In this document: positions 47,417-58,217 of the stretch, in pieces
Position numbering within the stretch: position 1 is the stretch's first letter
Layout of the letters: every line of letters begins with the position of its first letter
DNA from: Jeotgalicoccus aerolatus
GTDB lineage: Bacteria > Bacillota > Bacilli > Staphylococcales > Salinicoccaceae
NCBI RefSeq assembly: GCF_014635205.1
Contig: NZ_BMCN01000001.1
Coordinates: 682,001-746,000, forward strand
Direction of reading: 5' to 3'
DNA length: 64,000 bases
Notes under the pieces: model-generated
Seen by the model: only the letters and a program-made list of their open reading frames with translations
Database searches by the model: none
Told to the model about the DNA's origin: nothing
Program-made: the position numbers and the translations under genes

Positions 47417-48763
47417 TTAAAATGGCAGTCCCATGTTGCCGAACGGGTTTTTGCCTTTCTTTTTACCGCTTGTCATCTGCTTCATCATTTTCTTCATATC
47501 GTTAAATTGTTTCAGCAGACGGTTAATTTCCTGCAGTGAACGGCCGGAACCTTTAGAAATACGTTTTTTACGGCTGGCGTTCAGTTTCTCAGGGTGTTCG
47601 CGCTCATCGAGCGTCATAGAACGGATAATTGCCTGAACGTGATCAATTTCCTTGCCTGAGAACTGCATTTTATCTAGTCCTTTGATCTTGTTGGCACCAG
47701 GCATCATTTTTAAGAGATCATCCAGCGGTCCGAGTGTTTTCACCTGATCCATCTGACCGAGGAAATCATCTAAAGTAAAACTCGAATCTTTCAGTTTCTT
47801 CTCAAGTGCTTTTTGATCTGCTTCATTAACGTTGTCCTGTGCTTTTTCGATAATTGACATCACATCGCCCATACCGAGAATTCTTGATGCCATACGTTCC
47901 GGGTGGAAGGCTTCCAGGCCGTCCAGTTTTTCAGATACCCCGATAAATTTAATCGGTTTTTCTGTAACCGAGCGGATAGACAATGCAGCCCCGCCTCGTG
48001 TGTCGCCGTCCAGTTTAGTCAGCGTCACTCCGGTAATATCGAGTAAATCATTGAAACTTTCTGCGACGTTGACCGCATCCTGCCCGGTCATCGAGTCGAC
48101 GACGAGCATAATTTCATTTGGATTTGAAATTTCTTTAACGTTTTTCAGTTCGTTCATCAGCGCTTCGTCGATATGAAGACGCCCGGCTGTATCGATAATT
48201 ACCGTATCCAGGTGTTCTTCCTTAGCGTGTTCCAGTGCCCGTGTCGCAATTTCTTCAGGTTTAACCTGATCGCCGAGTGCGAAAACAGGAATATCAATTT
48301 GCTTGCCGACTGTTTGCAGCTGATCAATGGCTGCCGGACGGTAAATATCTCCCGCGACTAAGAGCGGGCGCTTATTGTGTTTTTTACGAAGATGCAGCGC
48401 CAGCTTGCCTGCCGTCGTTGTTTTACCGGCACCCTGCAGACCGACCATCATTATTACAGTCGGCGGTTTTTGAGACAGATTAATCTTTTGATTCTCTCCG
48501 CCCATCAGTGCCGTTAATTCTTCCTGAACAATCTTAATGACCTGCTGGCCGGGTGTCAGGCTCTGCATGACATCCGCACCGAGGGCACGTTCTTTTACAT
48601 CATTAACAAACTGCTTAACCACTTTAAAGTTAACGTCCGCTTCAAGGAGTGCAAGGCGCACTTCCCGCATCATGACTTTAACGTCAGATTCAGTTACTTT
48701 ACCTTTACCTTTAATACGGTCCATTGTGGACTGCAGTCTTTCTCCAAGACCTTCAAAAGCCAT
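47417..48763 (-). CDS. ffh: Signal recognition particle protein Ffh
   Basis: This 448-residue SRP54 protein has an N domain, a G domain with GLQGAGKTTTAGKLA and DTAGRLHIDE, and a Met-rich M domain ending in MMKQMTSGKKKGKNPFGNMGLPF. It binds SRP RNA and signal sequences and docks with FtsY. It follows ylxM by 13 bases. Confidence 0.96.
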   Translation of the reverse strand: MAFEGLGERLQSTMDRIKGKGKVTESDVKVMMREVRLALLEADVNFKVVKQFVNDVKERALGADVMQSLTPGQQVIKIVQEELTALMGGENQKINLSQKPPTVIMMVGLQGAGKTTTAGKLALHLRKKHNKRPLLVAGDIYRPAAIDQLQTVGKQIDIPVFALGDQVKPEEIATRALEHAKEEHLDTVIIDTAGRLHIDEALMNELKNVKEISNPNEIMLVVDSMTGQDAVNVAESFNDLLDITGVTLTKLDGDTRGGAALSIRSVTEKPIKFIGVSEKLDGLEAFHPERMASRILGMGDVMSIIEKAQDNVNEADQKALEKKLKDSSFTLDDFLGQMDQVKTLGPLDDLLKMMPGANKIKGLDKMQFSGKEIDHVQAIIRSMTLDEREHPEKLNASRKKRISKGSGRSLQEINRLLKQFNDMKKMMKQMTSGKKKGKNPFGNMGLPF

Positions 48764-48776
48764 AGTAGTGTCCTCC

Positions 48777-49112
48777 TTAATCTAATTTCTCAAGTTTATC
48801 TATTATCTGTTTAACGTCCTCAGTTATATTGCCGCCAAGCTGTTTCTTCAGCTTTGCATACAAATCCAGACGTTTATTAAAATTTTTATACATGCCAAGT
48901 GTTTCTTCATATTGCTCCAGCATATCTCGTGAGCGCTTAAGGTTATCATAGACAGCCTGCCGTGTCACGTTCATCTCTTCTGCAATTTCGCTGAACTGAA
49001 AATCTTCCAAATAATAGAGTTCTATATATTTCTGCTGTTTTTCAGTTAACAGAGATTGATAAAAGTCGTACAGATAATTCATCCGCATCGTGCGTTCTAA
49101 ATCAGTCGTCAT
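48777..49112 (-). CDS. ylxM: YlxM/p13 helix-turn-helix protein
   Basis: This 111-residue protein has a sigma-70 region-4-like helix-turn-helix ([23 protein letters not shown], about residues 38-60). YlxM proteins are linked to the SRP pathway by genomic position and by studies in streptococci. It overlaps the end of ftsY by 11 bases and precedes ffh. Confidence 0.92.
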   Translation of the reverse strand: MTTDLERTMRMNYLYDFYQSLLTEKQQKYIELYYLEDFQFSEIAEEMNVTRQAVYDNLKRSRDMLEQYEETLGMYKNFNKRLDLYAKLKKQLGGNITEDVKQIIDKLEKLD

Positions 49113-50211
49113 TTTTATCTTCCTCTAATTTTTCTTCGAGTGCATCCGACTCCTGAATCATATCAGCAAATAAGCCGTACACATAGTTTTCTGCATCGAA
49201 CGGCTGCAGATCATCCAGCTGCTCTCCGAGACCGACGAATTTCACCGGAATACCGAGTTCATTTTTAATAGCCAGAACGATACCGCCTTTAGCCGTCCCG
49301 TCAAGTTTCGATAAAATAATACCGGATACATCCGTCACTTCTTTAAATGCTTTCGCCTGGCTGAGTGCATTTTGCCCAGTCGTTGCATCGAGCACCAGGA
49401 GTACTTCGTGCGGTGCTTCCGGCACGACTTTTTGAATGACTCTTTTAATTTTAGACAGCTCATTCATTAAGTTGCCTTTATTTTGCAGACGGCCTGCAGT
49501 ATCACAGAAGAGAATATCTGCGCCGCGTTTTTTCGCTGCATTCACTGCATCGTACATTACCGCTGCTGGATCAGAACCTTCTGCCTGTTTAATAACATCT
49601 ACACCGACACGGTCGCCCCACACTTGCAGCTGGTTTATTGCCCCGGCACGGAAAGTATCACCTGCTGCCAGCATCACTTTCTTGCCTTCCTGCGTATATT
49701 TATGAGCGAGTTTGCCGATCGATGTCGTTTTGCCGACACCGTTAACGCCGACCATTAATACGACTGTCAAACCGTCGCTGTTAATAGTCATTTCATCTGA
49801 CAAGTCACCGTTACGTTCATATATTTCAACCATTTTTTCAACGATAGTCTCTTTTAAATCAGACGTTTCAGTAATGTTTTTCAGCTGCGCTTCTTTACGC
49901 AGTTCTTCTGTTAATTCCATCACAGTATTAAAACCGACATCGGCTGAAATCAGCACTTCTTCCAATGCTTCAAAGAAATCTTCATCGACGGTGCGGTAGC
50001 GTGCCATAAGCGCGTTGATATCCTGCTGGAATTTGTCGCGGCTCTTTTTAAGCCCCTGTTCAAACTTATAGCTGAGCTGTTCCTGTTCCCACTCTTCGAA
50101 TTCATCGAGTGAAATCAGACCGTCATCAAGCATATCCGTCTGCGACTCGAGCGAAGCCGGTTTTGCTTCTTCTGTTTTTTTCTTGCGTCTAAAACGGTCA
50201 AAAATACCCAT
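49102..50211 (-). CDS. ftsY: Signal recognition particle receptor FtsY
   Basis: This 369-residue SRP receptor has a charged N-terminal region ([10 protein letters not shown], then an acidic stretch), then the NG domain with [34 protein letters not shown] and KLDGTAKGG. It overlaps the smc stop by one base and the ylxM start by 11. Confidence 0.96.
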   Translation of the reverse strand: MGIFDRFRRKKKTEEAKPASLESQTDMLDDGLISLDEFEEWEQEQLSYKFEQGLKKSRDKFQQDINALMARYRTVDEDFFEALEEVLISADVGFNTVMELTEELRKEAQLKNITETSDLKETIVEKMVEIYERNGDLSDEMTINSDGLTVVLMVGVNGVGKTTSIGKLAHKYTQEGKKVMLAAGDTFRAGAINQLQVWGDRVGVDVIKQAEGSDPAAVMYDAVNAAKKRGADILFCDTAGRLQNKGNLMNELSKIKRVIQKVVPEAPHEVLLVLDATTGQNALSQAKAFKEVTDVSGIILSKLDGTAKGGIVLAIKNELGIPVKFVGLGEQLDDLQPFDAENYVYGLFADMIQESDALEEKLEEDKNDD

Positions 50212-53200
50212 TAAATTCCTTCCTCTCCTGCCGGTGCCGGCTCTTCATAATTTTTCAAATCGACGCTGATCAGTTTCGTTACTCCTTTTTCCTGCATAGT
50301 AACACCAAACAGGCGGTCCGATTCTTCCATCGTACCCTTACGGTGAGTAATAACGATAAACTGCGTATCATGCGACAGTTTCTTTAAATATTTTGCGTAT
50401 CTGGTGACATTTGCTTCGTCGAGCGCCGCTTCGACTTCATCCAGTATTATAAATGGACTGACTTTAACTCTCAGTACACTGAACAAGAGACTGATTGCAG
50501 TCAGTGCACGTTCGCCGCCTGATAACAGCGACAGCGAAGACAATTTTTTACCCGGCGGTTCGGCAAATATTTCTATGCCGGAATCCAGATAGTTGCCTTC
50601 TTCGAGCAGTCTGAGTTCCGCCCGGCCGCCACCGAACATATCGGTAAATACTTCCTGGAAGTAATGATTCACTTGATAGAATGTTTCTTTAAAGCGTTCG
50701 GATACTGCTTCATCCATTTCGCCGATGACATCGAGCAGAGTTTGGCGGGCACCGATTAAATCTTCTTCCTGTTCTTTTAAGAACGTATAACGCTCGTTGA
50801 CCATTTGGAACTCTTCGATTGCACCGATATTTACAGGTCCAAGTTCTTCGATACTCTTTTTGTTTAGACTGATTTTCTGACGCTTGGATTCAATATTGCT
50901 GAATTCGCTGAATCCTTCTCTGGCCAGTTCGTAAGTCATTTTGTATGTCTCGCTTAAATACGCCATCTTATTTTCAATCTGCGTATCGATACCTTCCTCG
51001 GCAGCGGAGTCAATTCTTAACTGCTGCTGGCTCGCATCCGCCTGCTTGCGCAGTTCATTTTCTTTTTCGGTTTTCTTCTTATAATCTTCTTTAATCGCTG
51101 TAAGCTTCTCTGTAATTTCTAAAAGATTGCTGTTGATTTGCTCAAGTGATTTTGACAGCTCAGTTTTGTTCTCTTTCAGCTCTGAAATATTCATCGTTGA
51201 AAGATCATCATTCACCATATCTGCTTCACTCTTCGTATTTTCGATATTGTATTGCACACTGCTGATATTTTCATTGATGCGCTCAATTGCTGCATCAGTA
51301 AAACGCATTTCGCCTTCTAATGTTATTTTATCATTATTCAGCTGCTGGAGTTCACTTTGAAGCTGTTCGAACTGTGCATCTTTTTCACTTTGTGACTGAC
51401 TCATCATATCTAAACGCGTGTTAATATCAGTCATCTGCTGTGTGTATTGCTCAATTTCAGCATCAAAGTTGCCTGCATCTTTGTTCGTCGACATGCCCTC
51501 TACTTCGCGTTTTAATTCAGCTGCAGTCTCTCTTTCTTTCGCCAGCGTAAATTCAAGCTGGGTCACTTCCTGCTGCAGTGCATCATGTGATGCACCGAAT
51601 GAAGTTCCCGCTTCTTCCAGCTGTTTCAGCTGAACAGTGGCATCTGCAATTTCTTCTGAAGCATTATCAACCGCTTCTTTAAGCGATGATGTCTGTGTGG
51701 AATAGTCTTTTATTTTTTCTGTTATATCAGCGATTTCTTTTTTTGCTTCCATAATCGAACCTTTACGGTTGCGGGAGCCCCCGCTCATCGCTCCGCCCGG
51801 CATTATCGTTTCGCCGTCCAGCGTAATAATACGGACCCGCTGGCCGGTCGCTCTCGCCAGTGCAGAAGCGTCGCTCATATTTTCTACGACAACTGTCGTA
51901 TTAACGAGGTGAAGTAAAATTTTGTGATATTCGCGTTTAATATCTGCAACTTCAGAAAGAATCTGATAATCAATATTCGATGCCTGAAGAGATTTTTCTA
52001 CATCGACTGACAGATGCCGTTCACGGATCGTATCGAGCGGCAGAAAGGTCGCAAAACCAAGCTTCTTCTGTTTTAAATATGAAATCGCAGTTCGGGCATT
52101 ATGCTCCACATCCATAACGATGTTCTGGCTTGCCTGACCAAGCGCCGTATCGAGCGCGGTCATATATTCAGCCGGTGCTGAAATTAATTCGCCGACTGCA
52201 CCGATAACTCCGGGAATGCTGTCTCTATTTTTAAGCACTGCACGAACACCCGGATAATAGCCCTGATAGTTCTCTTCCATATTTTTCAGCATATCGAGTT
52301 TTGACTGCTGGTTTTGGATAAAGTTCTCTGCCCGGCTGTAATCACTTTTCGCTTTATCGTACTGGCTATTCAGCTCGTTGAGCTTATTTCTAACATCTTT
52401 ATAGTCATTACGTGCTGACGTTAATTTTTCAGCCGTTTCATTGAGCGCCTGACTTTTCTCTGAAAAATTTGTTTCCAGCGTTTTAATTTCTTCATTCACC
52501 GCGGTTAAGCGTTCAGTTTTATACTGAATACTGTCTGCGAGTTTAGTCTGTTCATCCCGGTTACGGCGTTTATCGTTTTCGAGCGTTGTCTTTTTGACCA
52601 TCAGCTCGTAGTATTCGTCTTTCAGTTTTTCAATATTGCTGTCGTCCGTCGACTGCACAACATTCAATTCACGTTTTTTGTCTTTTACGGACTTGGCAAG
52701 CTGTACACTGTTGTCTGTCATGTCTTTCTTTTTCTGTTCTTCCTGCTTCAGTGATGCTGTTAGAGTGTTCAGTTCTTCTTCATAGTTTTTCAGCCGGTTT
52801 TCTAAATCCTGCTTCAGCGTTTCTTTATTCGTTTCGCGCTCTGCATATAAAGCGATGCGCCCTTCAATTTTTTCAAGTTCCCGCGTCGTTTCCAGCAGCG
52901 TCTGATTCAGTGTGCGCTCTTGCTGCTGCAGGCTTTCCCTTTCCTGTTCAAGCCCTTCGAGTGCTGAAACTACTTCTTTTAAAGTTTCCCGGGCTGATTC
53001 CAGACCGGCTTCTTCTTTTTTAATCCGTCCGGCAATCTCTTCAAGCTCATTTAACAGATTCATCGTATCAAAGACGTTTACTTCAATATCGCTTTGAGTC
53101 ATTTCTTCCTTCAGCGCCAGGTATTCTTCTGCAATGGCACTTTCACGTTCGAGACGTGTCACACGCGAACTGATTTCTTCGATAATATCATGGACACGTG

Positions 53201-53765
53201 CTAAGTTCTGTTTAGTTTCATCCAGCCGTTTTTCAGACTCCTGTTTGCGGTTTTTATACTTCATTACTCCCGCAGCTTCTTCGATAATTTTACGTCTTTC
53301 AACCGGTTTGGCTTTTAGTATTTCATCGACCTGACCCTGGCTGATAATATTGTAGGCATTTTTACCGAGTCCTGAATCTAAAAACAGTTCCGTAATATCT
53401 TTTAACTTAGATTTTTGACTGTTGATAAAATACTCGCTGTCGCCATTTCTATACAATTTTCTCGAAATGACAACTTCTTTATCGTCACCGAGCGTTTTAT
53501 CGTCGTTATCCAGTATCAGACTGACCGATGCGTAATTCATCGAACTGCGGTTGACAGTGCCGTCAAATATAATATCTTCCATTTTAGATCCGCGCATCAT
53601 GCGGGCGGACTGTTCACCGAGTACCCATCTGATGGCATCGGTAATGTTGCTTTTGCCGCTCCCGTTCGGACCGACGACAGCAGTTACACCGCTGTCAAAT
53701 TTAATATTGACCTTATCTGCAAATGATTTAAAACCATGCGCATCGATTTGCCTTAAAAATACCAT
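50211..53765 (-). CDS. smc: Chromosome partition protein SMC
   Basis: This 1184-residue SMC ATPase compacts and organises the chromosome with ScpA/ScpB. Walker A GPNGSGKSN is at residues 32-40, two long coiled coils (about 170-500 and 670-1010) flank a hinge (about 515-640), and the C-terminal head has the signature LSLLSGGERALTAISLLF and Walker B FIILDEVEAALDEAN. It follows rnc by five bases, with AGAGGTG as ribosome site. Confidence 0.97.
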   Translation of the reverse strand: MVFLRQIDAHGFKSFADKVNIKFDSGVTAVVGPNGSGKSNITDAIRWVLGEQSARMMRGSKMEDIIFDGTVNRSSMNYASVSLILDNDDKTLGDDKEVVISRKLYRNGDSEYFINSQKSKLKDITELFLDSGLGKNAYNIISQGQVDEILKAKPVERRKIIEEAAGVMKYKNRKQESEKRLDETKQNLARVHDIIEEISSRVTRLERESAIAEEYLALKEEMTQSDIEVNVFDTMNLLNELEEIAGRIKKEEAGLESARETLKEVVSALEGLEQERESLQQQERTLNQTLLETTRELEKIEGRIALYAERETNKETLKQDLENRLKNYEEELNTLTASLKQEEQKKKDMTDNSVQLAKSVKDKKRELNVVQSTDDSNIEKLKDEYYELMVKKTTLENDKRRNRDEQTKLADSIQYKTERLTAVNEEIKTLETNFSEKSQALNETAEKLTSARNDYKDVRNKLNELNSQYDKAKSDYSRAENFIQNQQSKLDMLKNMEENYQGYYPGVRAVLKNRDSIPGVIGAVGELISAPAEYMTALDTALGQASQNIVMDVEHNARTAISYLKQKKLGFATFLPLDTIRERHLSVDVEKSLQASNIDYQILSEVADIKREYHKILLHLVNTTVVVENMSDASALARATGQRVRIITLDGETIMPGGAMSGGSRNRKGSIMEAKKEIADITEKIKDYSTQTSSLKEAVDNASEEIADATVQLKQLEEAGTSFGASHDALQQEVTQLEFTLAKERETAAELKREVEGMSTNKDAGNFDAEIEQYTQQMTDINTRLDMMSQSQSEKDAQFEQLQSELQQLNNDKITLEGEMRFTDAAIERINENISSVQYNIENTKSEADMVNDDLSTMNISELKENKTELSKSLEQINSNLLEITEKLTAIKEDYKKKTEKENELRKQADASQQQLRIDSAAEEGIDTQIENKMAYLSETYKMTYELAREGFSEFSNIESKRQKISLNKKSIEELGPVNIGAIEEFQMVNERYTFLKEQEEDLIGARQTLLDVIGEMDEAVSERFKETFYQVNHYFQEVFTDMFGGGRAELRLLEEGNYLDSGIEIFAEPPGKKLSSLSLLSGGERALTAISLLFSVLRVKVSPFIILDEVEAALDEANVTRYAKYLKKLSHDTQFIVITHRKGTMEESDRLFGVTMQEKGVTKLISVDLKNYEEPAPAGEEGI

Positions 53766-53770
53766 CTATT

Positions 53771-54532
53771 TTACACCTCTTGGCCAAGTGCATTGAGTGC
53801 ACTTTTAGCTGCTTGTTGTTCTGATTCTTTTTTCGATAATCCCATACCTTTTCCGTACATTCTTCCGCCGATTGACACTTCGGTCTCAAACTGACGATGG
53901 TGGCTCGGCCCTTTGGAACTGACGAGTTCATAAGTCACGCTCTCCTGGAAGGCCTGATGTGCATATTCCTGCAGCATTGTTTTGTAATCGATGACCGCAT
54001 TGTAATCTTCCGAAGTAATATGCGGGTAAACGAAGTCTTTTAAAAACTGCTCGGCAGCCTGATGACCCTGATCGAGATACAGTGCACCGAGAAATGCTTC
54101 AAATGCATCACTTACTATTGATGGACGGTCTCTGCCGCCTGTTTTATCTTCGCCGCGTCCGAGCAATATTAGTTTCGGCATGTCGAGTTTCGAGGCAAAT
54201 ACTACAAGTGAAGGTTCACACACGATATTTGCACGAAGTTTTGTTAATCTGCCTTCAGGCAGTTCTTCGTACTTATTAAAAATATGATCTGACACCATCA
54301 ATTCTAGTACCGCATCGCCGAGAAATTCGAGACGCTCATTGTTATATCTTTTATCGAGTCCTAAATCGTTAATATAAGAACTGTGCATAAATGCCTGCTG
54401 ATAAAGACCGATATTGCCAGTTGAAATATTAATTCTTCCAGCAAATGTTGTAAATAATTCGTTAAATTTCTGCAGCTTCTGTTCAGCTGATTTGTCCGTT
54501 TTCACTTTATTTAATACGACTTGAAAATCCAT
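53771..54532 (-). CDS. rnc: Ribonuclease III
   Basis: This 253-residue double-strand-specific RNase processes rRNA precursors and structured mRNAs. The catalytic signature NERLEFLGDAVLELMVSD and a second acid region (SDAFEAFLGALYLDQG) are present. A C-terminal dsRNA-binding domain begins at DYKTMLQEYAHQ. It follows acpP across a terminator and is coupled to smc. Confidence 0.96.
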   Translation of the reverse strand: MDFQVVLNKVKTDKSAEQKLQKFNELFTTFAGRINISTGNIGLYQQAFMHSSYINDLGLDKRYNNERLEFLGDAVLELMVSDHIFNKYEELPEGRLTKLRANIVCEPSLVVFASKLDMPKLILLGRGEDKTGGRDRPSIVSDAFEAFLGALYLDQGHQAAEQFLKDFVYPHITSEDYNAVIDYKTMLQEYAHQAFQESVTYELVSSKGPSHHRQFETEVSIGGRMYGKGMGLSKKESEQQAAKSALNALGQEV

Positions 54533-54571
54533 ATATTCACCTCATCCATTTTACTATTATTAATATATATT

Positions 54572-54608
54572 CACAAAGAAAAATCCACTTCATCATAAGT
54601 GGATTTTT
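54572..54608 (-). terminator. Intrinsic terminator of the fapR-acpP operon
   Basis: AAAAATCCACTT (54579-54590) pairs with AAGTGGATTTTT (54597-54608); TTTTTCTTT is the tail on the minus strand. Confidence 0.92.
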
Positions 54609-54616
54609 CAAGTGTT

Positions 54617-54856
54617 TTATTGTTCTTTTTCAATTTTGTCAATGAAATCTAATGCGTCGCCTACTGTGTTGATTTTTTCAGCTTCTTCATCAGGGATTTC
54701 CATATCAAACTCATCTTCAAGTTCCATCACTAATTCAGCGATATCAAGTGAGTCTGCACCAAGATCATCTTTAAAAGATGCTTCTCTTGTTACTTTTTCT
54801 TCATCGATGCCAAGTTTGTCAACGATGATGTCTTTAATTTTGTCAATGTTAGCCAT
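54617..54856 (-). CDS. acpP: Acyl carrier protein
   Basis: This 79-residue acidic ACP carries growing fatty acids on a phosphopantetheine attached to Ser36 in [16 protein letters not shown]. It is the last gene of the FapR-controlled operon, 36 bases after fabG, and ends at a strong terminator. Length and motif are standard. Confidence 0.97.
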   Translation of the reverse strand: MANIDKIKDIIVDKLGIDEEKVTREASFKDDLGADSLDIAELVMELEDEFDMEIPDEEAEKINTVGDALDFIDKIEKEQ

Positions 54857-54892
54857 TATTCAATTCACCTCCCTTAAATAATATCACAGCTT

Positions 54893-55630
54893 TTAACCCA
54901 TGTACATACCGCCGTTGACGTGTATAACCTGCCCTGTGATATACGATGCTTTATCGCTCGTTAAGAAATTGACAGTATTTGCAATGTCTTTCGCTTCGCC
55001 GAAATGTTTCAGCGGAATTTGCTGCAGCATGCCGTCTTTAACATCGTCACCGAGAACATCTGTCATATCGCTCTTAATAAAACCGGGTGCCACACCGTTT
55101 ACGGTAATATTTTTTGATGCCAGCTCTCTTGCTACAGATTTTGTAATGCCGTCAATACCTGCTTTTGTTGCAACGTAGTTCGTCTGACCGGCATTACCCA
55201 GTGAACCGACAATACTTGAAATATTAACGATGCTGCCTGACTTTTGACGAATCATTGGACGGGACACGCTCTTAATTACGTTAAACACACCTTTTAAGTT
55301 TACGTCAATCACATCGTCAAATTCGCTCTCTTTCATGCGCATTAAGAGATTGTCTCTCGTTATACCTGCATTATTAACTACAATATCAATTGAACCGTAA
55401 GTATCTGTAATGTATTTAATCATCGCTTTAACGTCGTCGGCGTTTTGTACGTGGCACTGATAACTTTCAGCTTTGCCGCCATTATTAATAATTTCCTGCA
55501 CCACAGCCTCTGCTTTATCTTTTGAACCTGAATAGTTCACGATAATTGTATGCCCTTCAGCGCCAAGTGTCAGTGCGATTTCACGGCCAATGCCGCGTGA
55601 TGCACCTGTAATTAATGCAATCTTACTCAT
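54893..55630 (-). CDS. fabG: 3-oxoacyl-[ACP] reductase FabG
   Basis: This 245-residue SDR enzyme reduces 3-oxoacyl-ACP with NADPH. It has the cofactor motif [27 protein letters not shown], catalytic Ser in [12 protein letters not shown] and the YVATKAG pair. It starts in an ATGAGTAA overlap with fabD. Confidence 0.96.
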   Translation of the reverse strand: MSKIALITGASRGIGREIALTLGAEGHTIIVNYSGSKDKAEAVVQEIINNGGKAESYQCHVQNADDVKAMIKYITDTYGSIDIVVNNAGITRDNLLMRMKESEFDDVIDVNLKGVFNVIKSVSRPMIRQKSGSIVNISSIVGSLGNAGQTNYVATKAGIDGITKSVARELASKNITVNGVAPGFIKSDMTDVLGDDVKDGMLQQIPLKHFGEAKDIANTVNFLTSDKASYITGQVIHVNGGMYMG

Positions 55631-56531
55631 TTAAGAATCCCTCCGCTTGTTCAAATGTATCGATATTTGAAGTCGAAATCTCTTTAGTGATTTTCCGGAC
55701 CAGACCGGACTGCACTTTCTTCGGCCCGACTTCAACTGCTTCTGTAACACCGAGTGATGCTGCTGTCTCTACGCATTCTACAAAACGGACCGGATGCGTA
55801 ATCTGTTCAACGAACTGATGTTTAATCGTCGCTGCATCCGTTTCAGCTTTAGCGCTGACATTTTGTATTACCGGAATGTTTGCATCTTTAAACTCAATCG
55901 TTTCAGTGAAAGTTTTAAATTCAGCTCTTGCCGGTTCCATTAAGTGCGAGTGGAAAGCCCCGGATACTTTTAAAGGAATAATACGGCGTGCGCCTCTTTC
56001 TTTAGCCAGTGCTTTAAAGCGGTCAACTGCTTCAGTATCTCCGGATACAACCACTTGATCAGGCGCATTAATATTCGCCGGTGCTACTTTAGAATCGCCT
56101 TCTGACGCACTGCTGCATGCGTCTTCAAGATCTTTAAAGCCCATGCCGATAACTGCAGCCATAGCCCCGCTGTCCGCCTGGCTCATTAATTCACCGCGTC
56201 TAGTCACGAGTTTAACACCATCTTTAAGCGATACTGTTCCCGCGTGAACGAGTGCAGGCAGCTCACCGAGAGAATGTCCGAGTAAGTAATCCCCTTTTAG
56301 ACCAGTTGCAGCAAGTACAGCCAAACTGTGCGCAAATAAGGCAGGCTGCGTATATTTCGTATCGTTTAATCTGTCGTCATCTTCACTGAACATAATTTCT
56401 TTTAAATCGAAATCAGTATATGAAAAAATTTCATCGAGCACGGCGCGAGCTTTATCGTTTTGTTCGTATAAATCTTTAGCCATGCCGCCGTACTGGGCAC
56501 CTTGTCCCGGGAAAATTATTAATTTACTCAT
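55623..56531 (-). CDS. fabD: Malonyl-CoA:ACP transacylase FabD
   Basis: This 302-residue transacylase moves malonyl groups from CoA to ACP. It has the N-terminal [10 protein letters not shown] motif, nucleophile Ser in [10 protein letters not shown], and catalytic His in [12 protein letters not shown] 56531 is used because it overlaps the plsX stop in ATGAGTAA; the frame to 56540 begins inside the GGTG ribosome site. Confidence 0.96.
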   Translation of the reverse strand: MSKLIIFPGQGAQYGGMAKDLYEQNDKARAVLDEIFSYTDFDLKEIMFSEDDDRLNDTKYTQPALFAHSLAVLAATGLKGDYLLGHSLGELPALVHAGTVSLKDGVKLVTRRGELMSQADSGAMAAVIGMGFKDLEDACSSASEGDSKVAPANINAPDQVVVSGDTEAVDRFKALAKERGARRIIPLKVSGAFHSHLMEPARAEFKTFTETIEFKDANIPVIQNVSAKAETDAATIKHQFVEQITHPVRFVECVETAASLGVTEAVEVGPKKVQSGLVRKITKEISTSNIDTFEQAEGFLNE

Positions 56532-57507
56532 TGTTTTCACCTATTAACTCTTTAATTTTGTCGATAGTACCTGAGTCTGCCATAATCTTCGCCTGTTTCA
56601 CTGCGTTGACTATCGCAGTCGGATCGGAAGAACCATGCGCTTTTATTACATTGCCCTGTAGACCCATCAGCGGCGCACCGCCAAATTGTCTGTAATCAAG
56701 CATGTTTTTAAGTTCTCCAAAATCATTTTTCATCGCCAGTGCAGCCAATTTATTGACTGGACTTTTCAGCATAATTTTTTTCACTTCACCGAGCAGGCTT
56801 GAAGAAGTTCCTTCAATCGTTTTTAACACAACATTCCCTGTAAAGCCGTCAGTGACTGCGATATCAATATCGCCTGTCAGAATGTCGCGCGTTTCGAAGA
56901 AACCTGTAAAATTCAAATTGCTGTTTTTAAGCAGCTGATACGTTTCTTTAGTCAATTCCGTTCCTTTAATTTCCTCACTGCCGTTGTTAATTAAACCGAT
57001 TGTCGGATTTTTACGCCCTTCAATATTTTCCATATACACACTTGCCATCTGCGCAAACTGCAGTAAATGATTCGGTTTGTTTTCAGAGTTGGCACCCATA
57101 TCAAGCATGAGCATCCCTTTACCTGAAGTCGTCGGCAGCATCGTTGTAATTGCCGGACGGTCGATCCCTTTAATACGCTTAACGCCGAACAGGCCGGCAC
57201 TCATTATTGCACCGGTATTCCCTGCTGAGACAATTGCATCCGCTTCATCATCAGCAACTGCTTTGACCGCTCTGACAAGCGAGCTGTCTTTTTTCTTTCT
57301 GACAGATTTTACGGGATCATCATCCGATTCAATCTTCTCTGTCACCTCGATGAACGTAACACGCGGGTGATTCCCGTTATAGCTGCCCGCTAAGCCGAAT
57401 GCCAGAATCTCTATATCCTGAAATTCATCCGCAGCCAGCAGTACACCTTCTTCTATCGCTTTCGGGGCATTATCTCCGCCCATTAAATCTACAGCAATTT
57501 TAGTCAT
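56524..57507 (-). CDS. plsX: Phosphate acyltransferase PlsX
   Basis: This 327-residue enzyme converts acyl-ACP to acyl-phosphate for PlsY, the first step of phospholipid synthesis in Gram-positives. It begins MTKIAVDLMGGDNAPKAI and has VSAGNTGAIMSAGLF and LLDMGAN-type MLMLDMGANSENKP. It follows fapR by three bases. Confidence 0.96.
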   Translation of the reverse strand: MTKIAVDLMGGDNAPKAIEEGVLLAADEFQDIEILAFGLAGSYNGNHPRVTFIEVTEKIESDDDPVKSVRKKKDSSLVRAVKAVADDEADAIVSAGNTGAIMSAGLFGVKRIKGIDRPAITTMLPTTSGKGMLMLDMGANSENKPNHLLQFAQMASVYMENIEGRKNPTIGLINNGSEEIKGTELTKETYQLLKNSNLNFTGFFETRDILTGDIDIAVTDGFTGNVVLKTIEGTSSSLLGEVKKIMLKSPVNKLAALAMKNDFGELKNMLDYRQFGGAPLMGLQGNVIKAHGSSDPTAIVNAVKQAKIMADSGTIDKIKELIGENNE

Positions 57508-57510
57508 CGT

Positions 57511-58074
57511 TTACTCACCTTCATCTTTATAATACATTTCAAATTTACCAGTAAAAATTATTTTTCCATCGACTTTCGATTCTACTTCGATGTGTGCTTT
57601 ATTATTGTCCATCGCTGTTACTTTCGCTTTCGCGACAACTTTATCGTGTAATTTTGCCGGACGTTTAAAATCCACCGCCGCATGCTGAGTTAAAGCAAGC
57701 GGTTCATCGATTAAAGCCACACACAGCGAGTTCGCCTGAGCGAACAGAAAATGTCCACGTGCAATTTGATTCTTTTCAAACACGTGACCTTCTTCTACGA
57801 TAAAAAGCGACAGCGCGCTCTGATTCAATTCAATATCGATAATTTCTCCGACTACTTCTTGAATCGACAGTGAGCGGATTTTATCAACACCCTCACGCGC
57901 TACATTCTTAATGCGGGCACGCAGCTCAGGAATGTTCAATTCCAGCCGGTCCAGCCGTATCGTTTGAATCGACACATCAAAAATATTAGCCAGCTGCTCA
58001 TCCGTTAAGAACGGATCTTCAGTAATATGAGATTCTAAACTTGATTGACGCTCCTGTTTTTTTAGCTTCACCAT
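57511..58074 (-). CDS. fapR: Fatty acid and phospholipid biosynthesis repressor FapR
   Basis: This repressor of about 187 residues has an N-terminal DeoR-type helix-turn-helix (FLTDEQLANIFDVSIQTIRLDRLEL) and a C-terminal hot-dog domain (about residues 75-187) that binds malonyl-CoA and so releases DNA. ATG 58074 has AGAGGAA upstream; the open frame to 58107 runs through the operator. It is first in fapR-plsX-fabD-fabG-acpP. Confidence 0.95.
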   Translation of the reverse strand: MVKLKKQERQSSLESHITEDPFLTDEQLANIFDVSIQTIRLDRLELNIPELRARIKNVAREGVDKIRSLSIQEVVGEIIDIELNQSALSLFIVEEGHVFEKNQIARGHFLFAQANSLCVALIDEPLALTQHAAVDFKRPAKLHDKVVAKAKVTAMDNNKAHIEVESKVDGKIIFTGKFEMYYKDEGE

Positions 58075-58087
58075 TCTGATTCCTCTT

Positions 58088-58104
58088 TTAGTAGTTGGTA
58101 TTAA
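58088..58104 (-). promoter_or_regulatory. Candidate FapR operator
   Basis: The minus strand reads TTAATACCAACTACTAA, a 17-bp imperfect palindrome close to the TTAGTACC-type FapR site known in Bacillus. It lies just downstream of the promoter, so FapR would block its own operon. Confidence 0.7.
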
Positions 58105-58127
58105 CATCTATATATAACACTAAAATC

Positions 58128-58156
58128 AGTATATAAAACCTGGCTCCTTATTTCAA
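58128..58156 (-). promoter_or_regulatory. Promoter of the fapR operon
   Basis: Minus strand: TTGAAA (58156-58151), 17-base spacer, TATACT (58133-58128). The operator begins about 25 bases downstream. Confidence 0.78.
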
Positions 58157-58217
58157 TTAATTTGGGAAAGTATTTTTATTGTGAGTCATAGCGTTTGCTG
58201 ATGGGATTTATTTGAAG

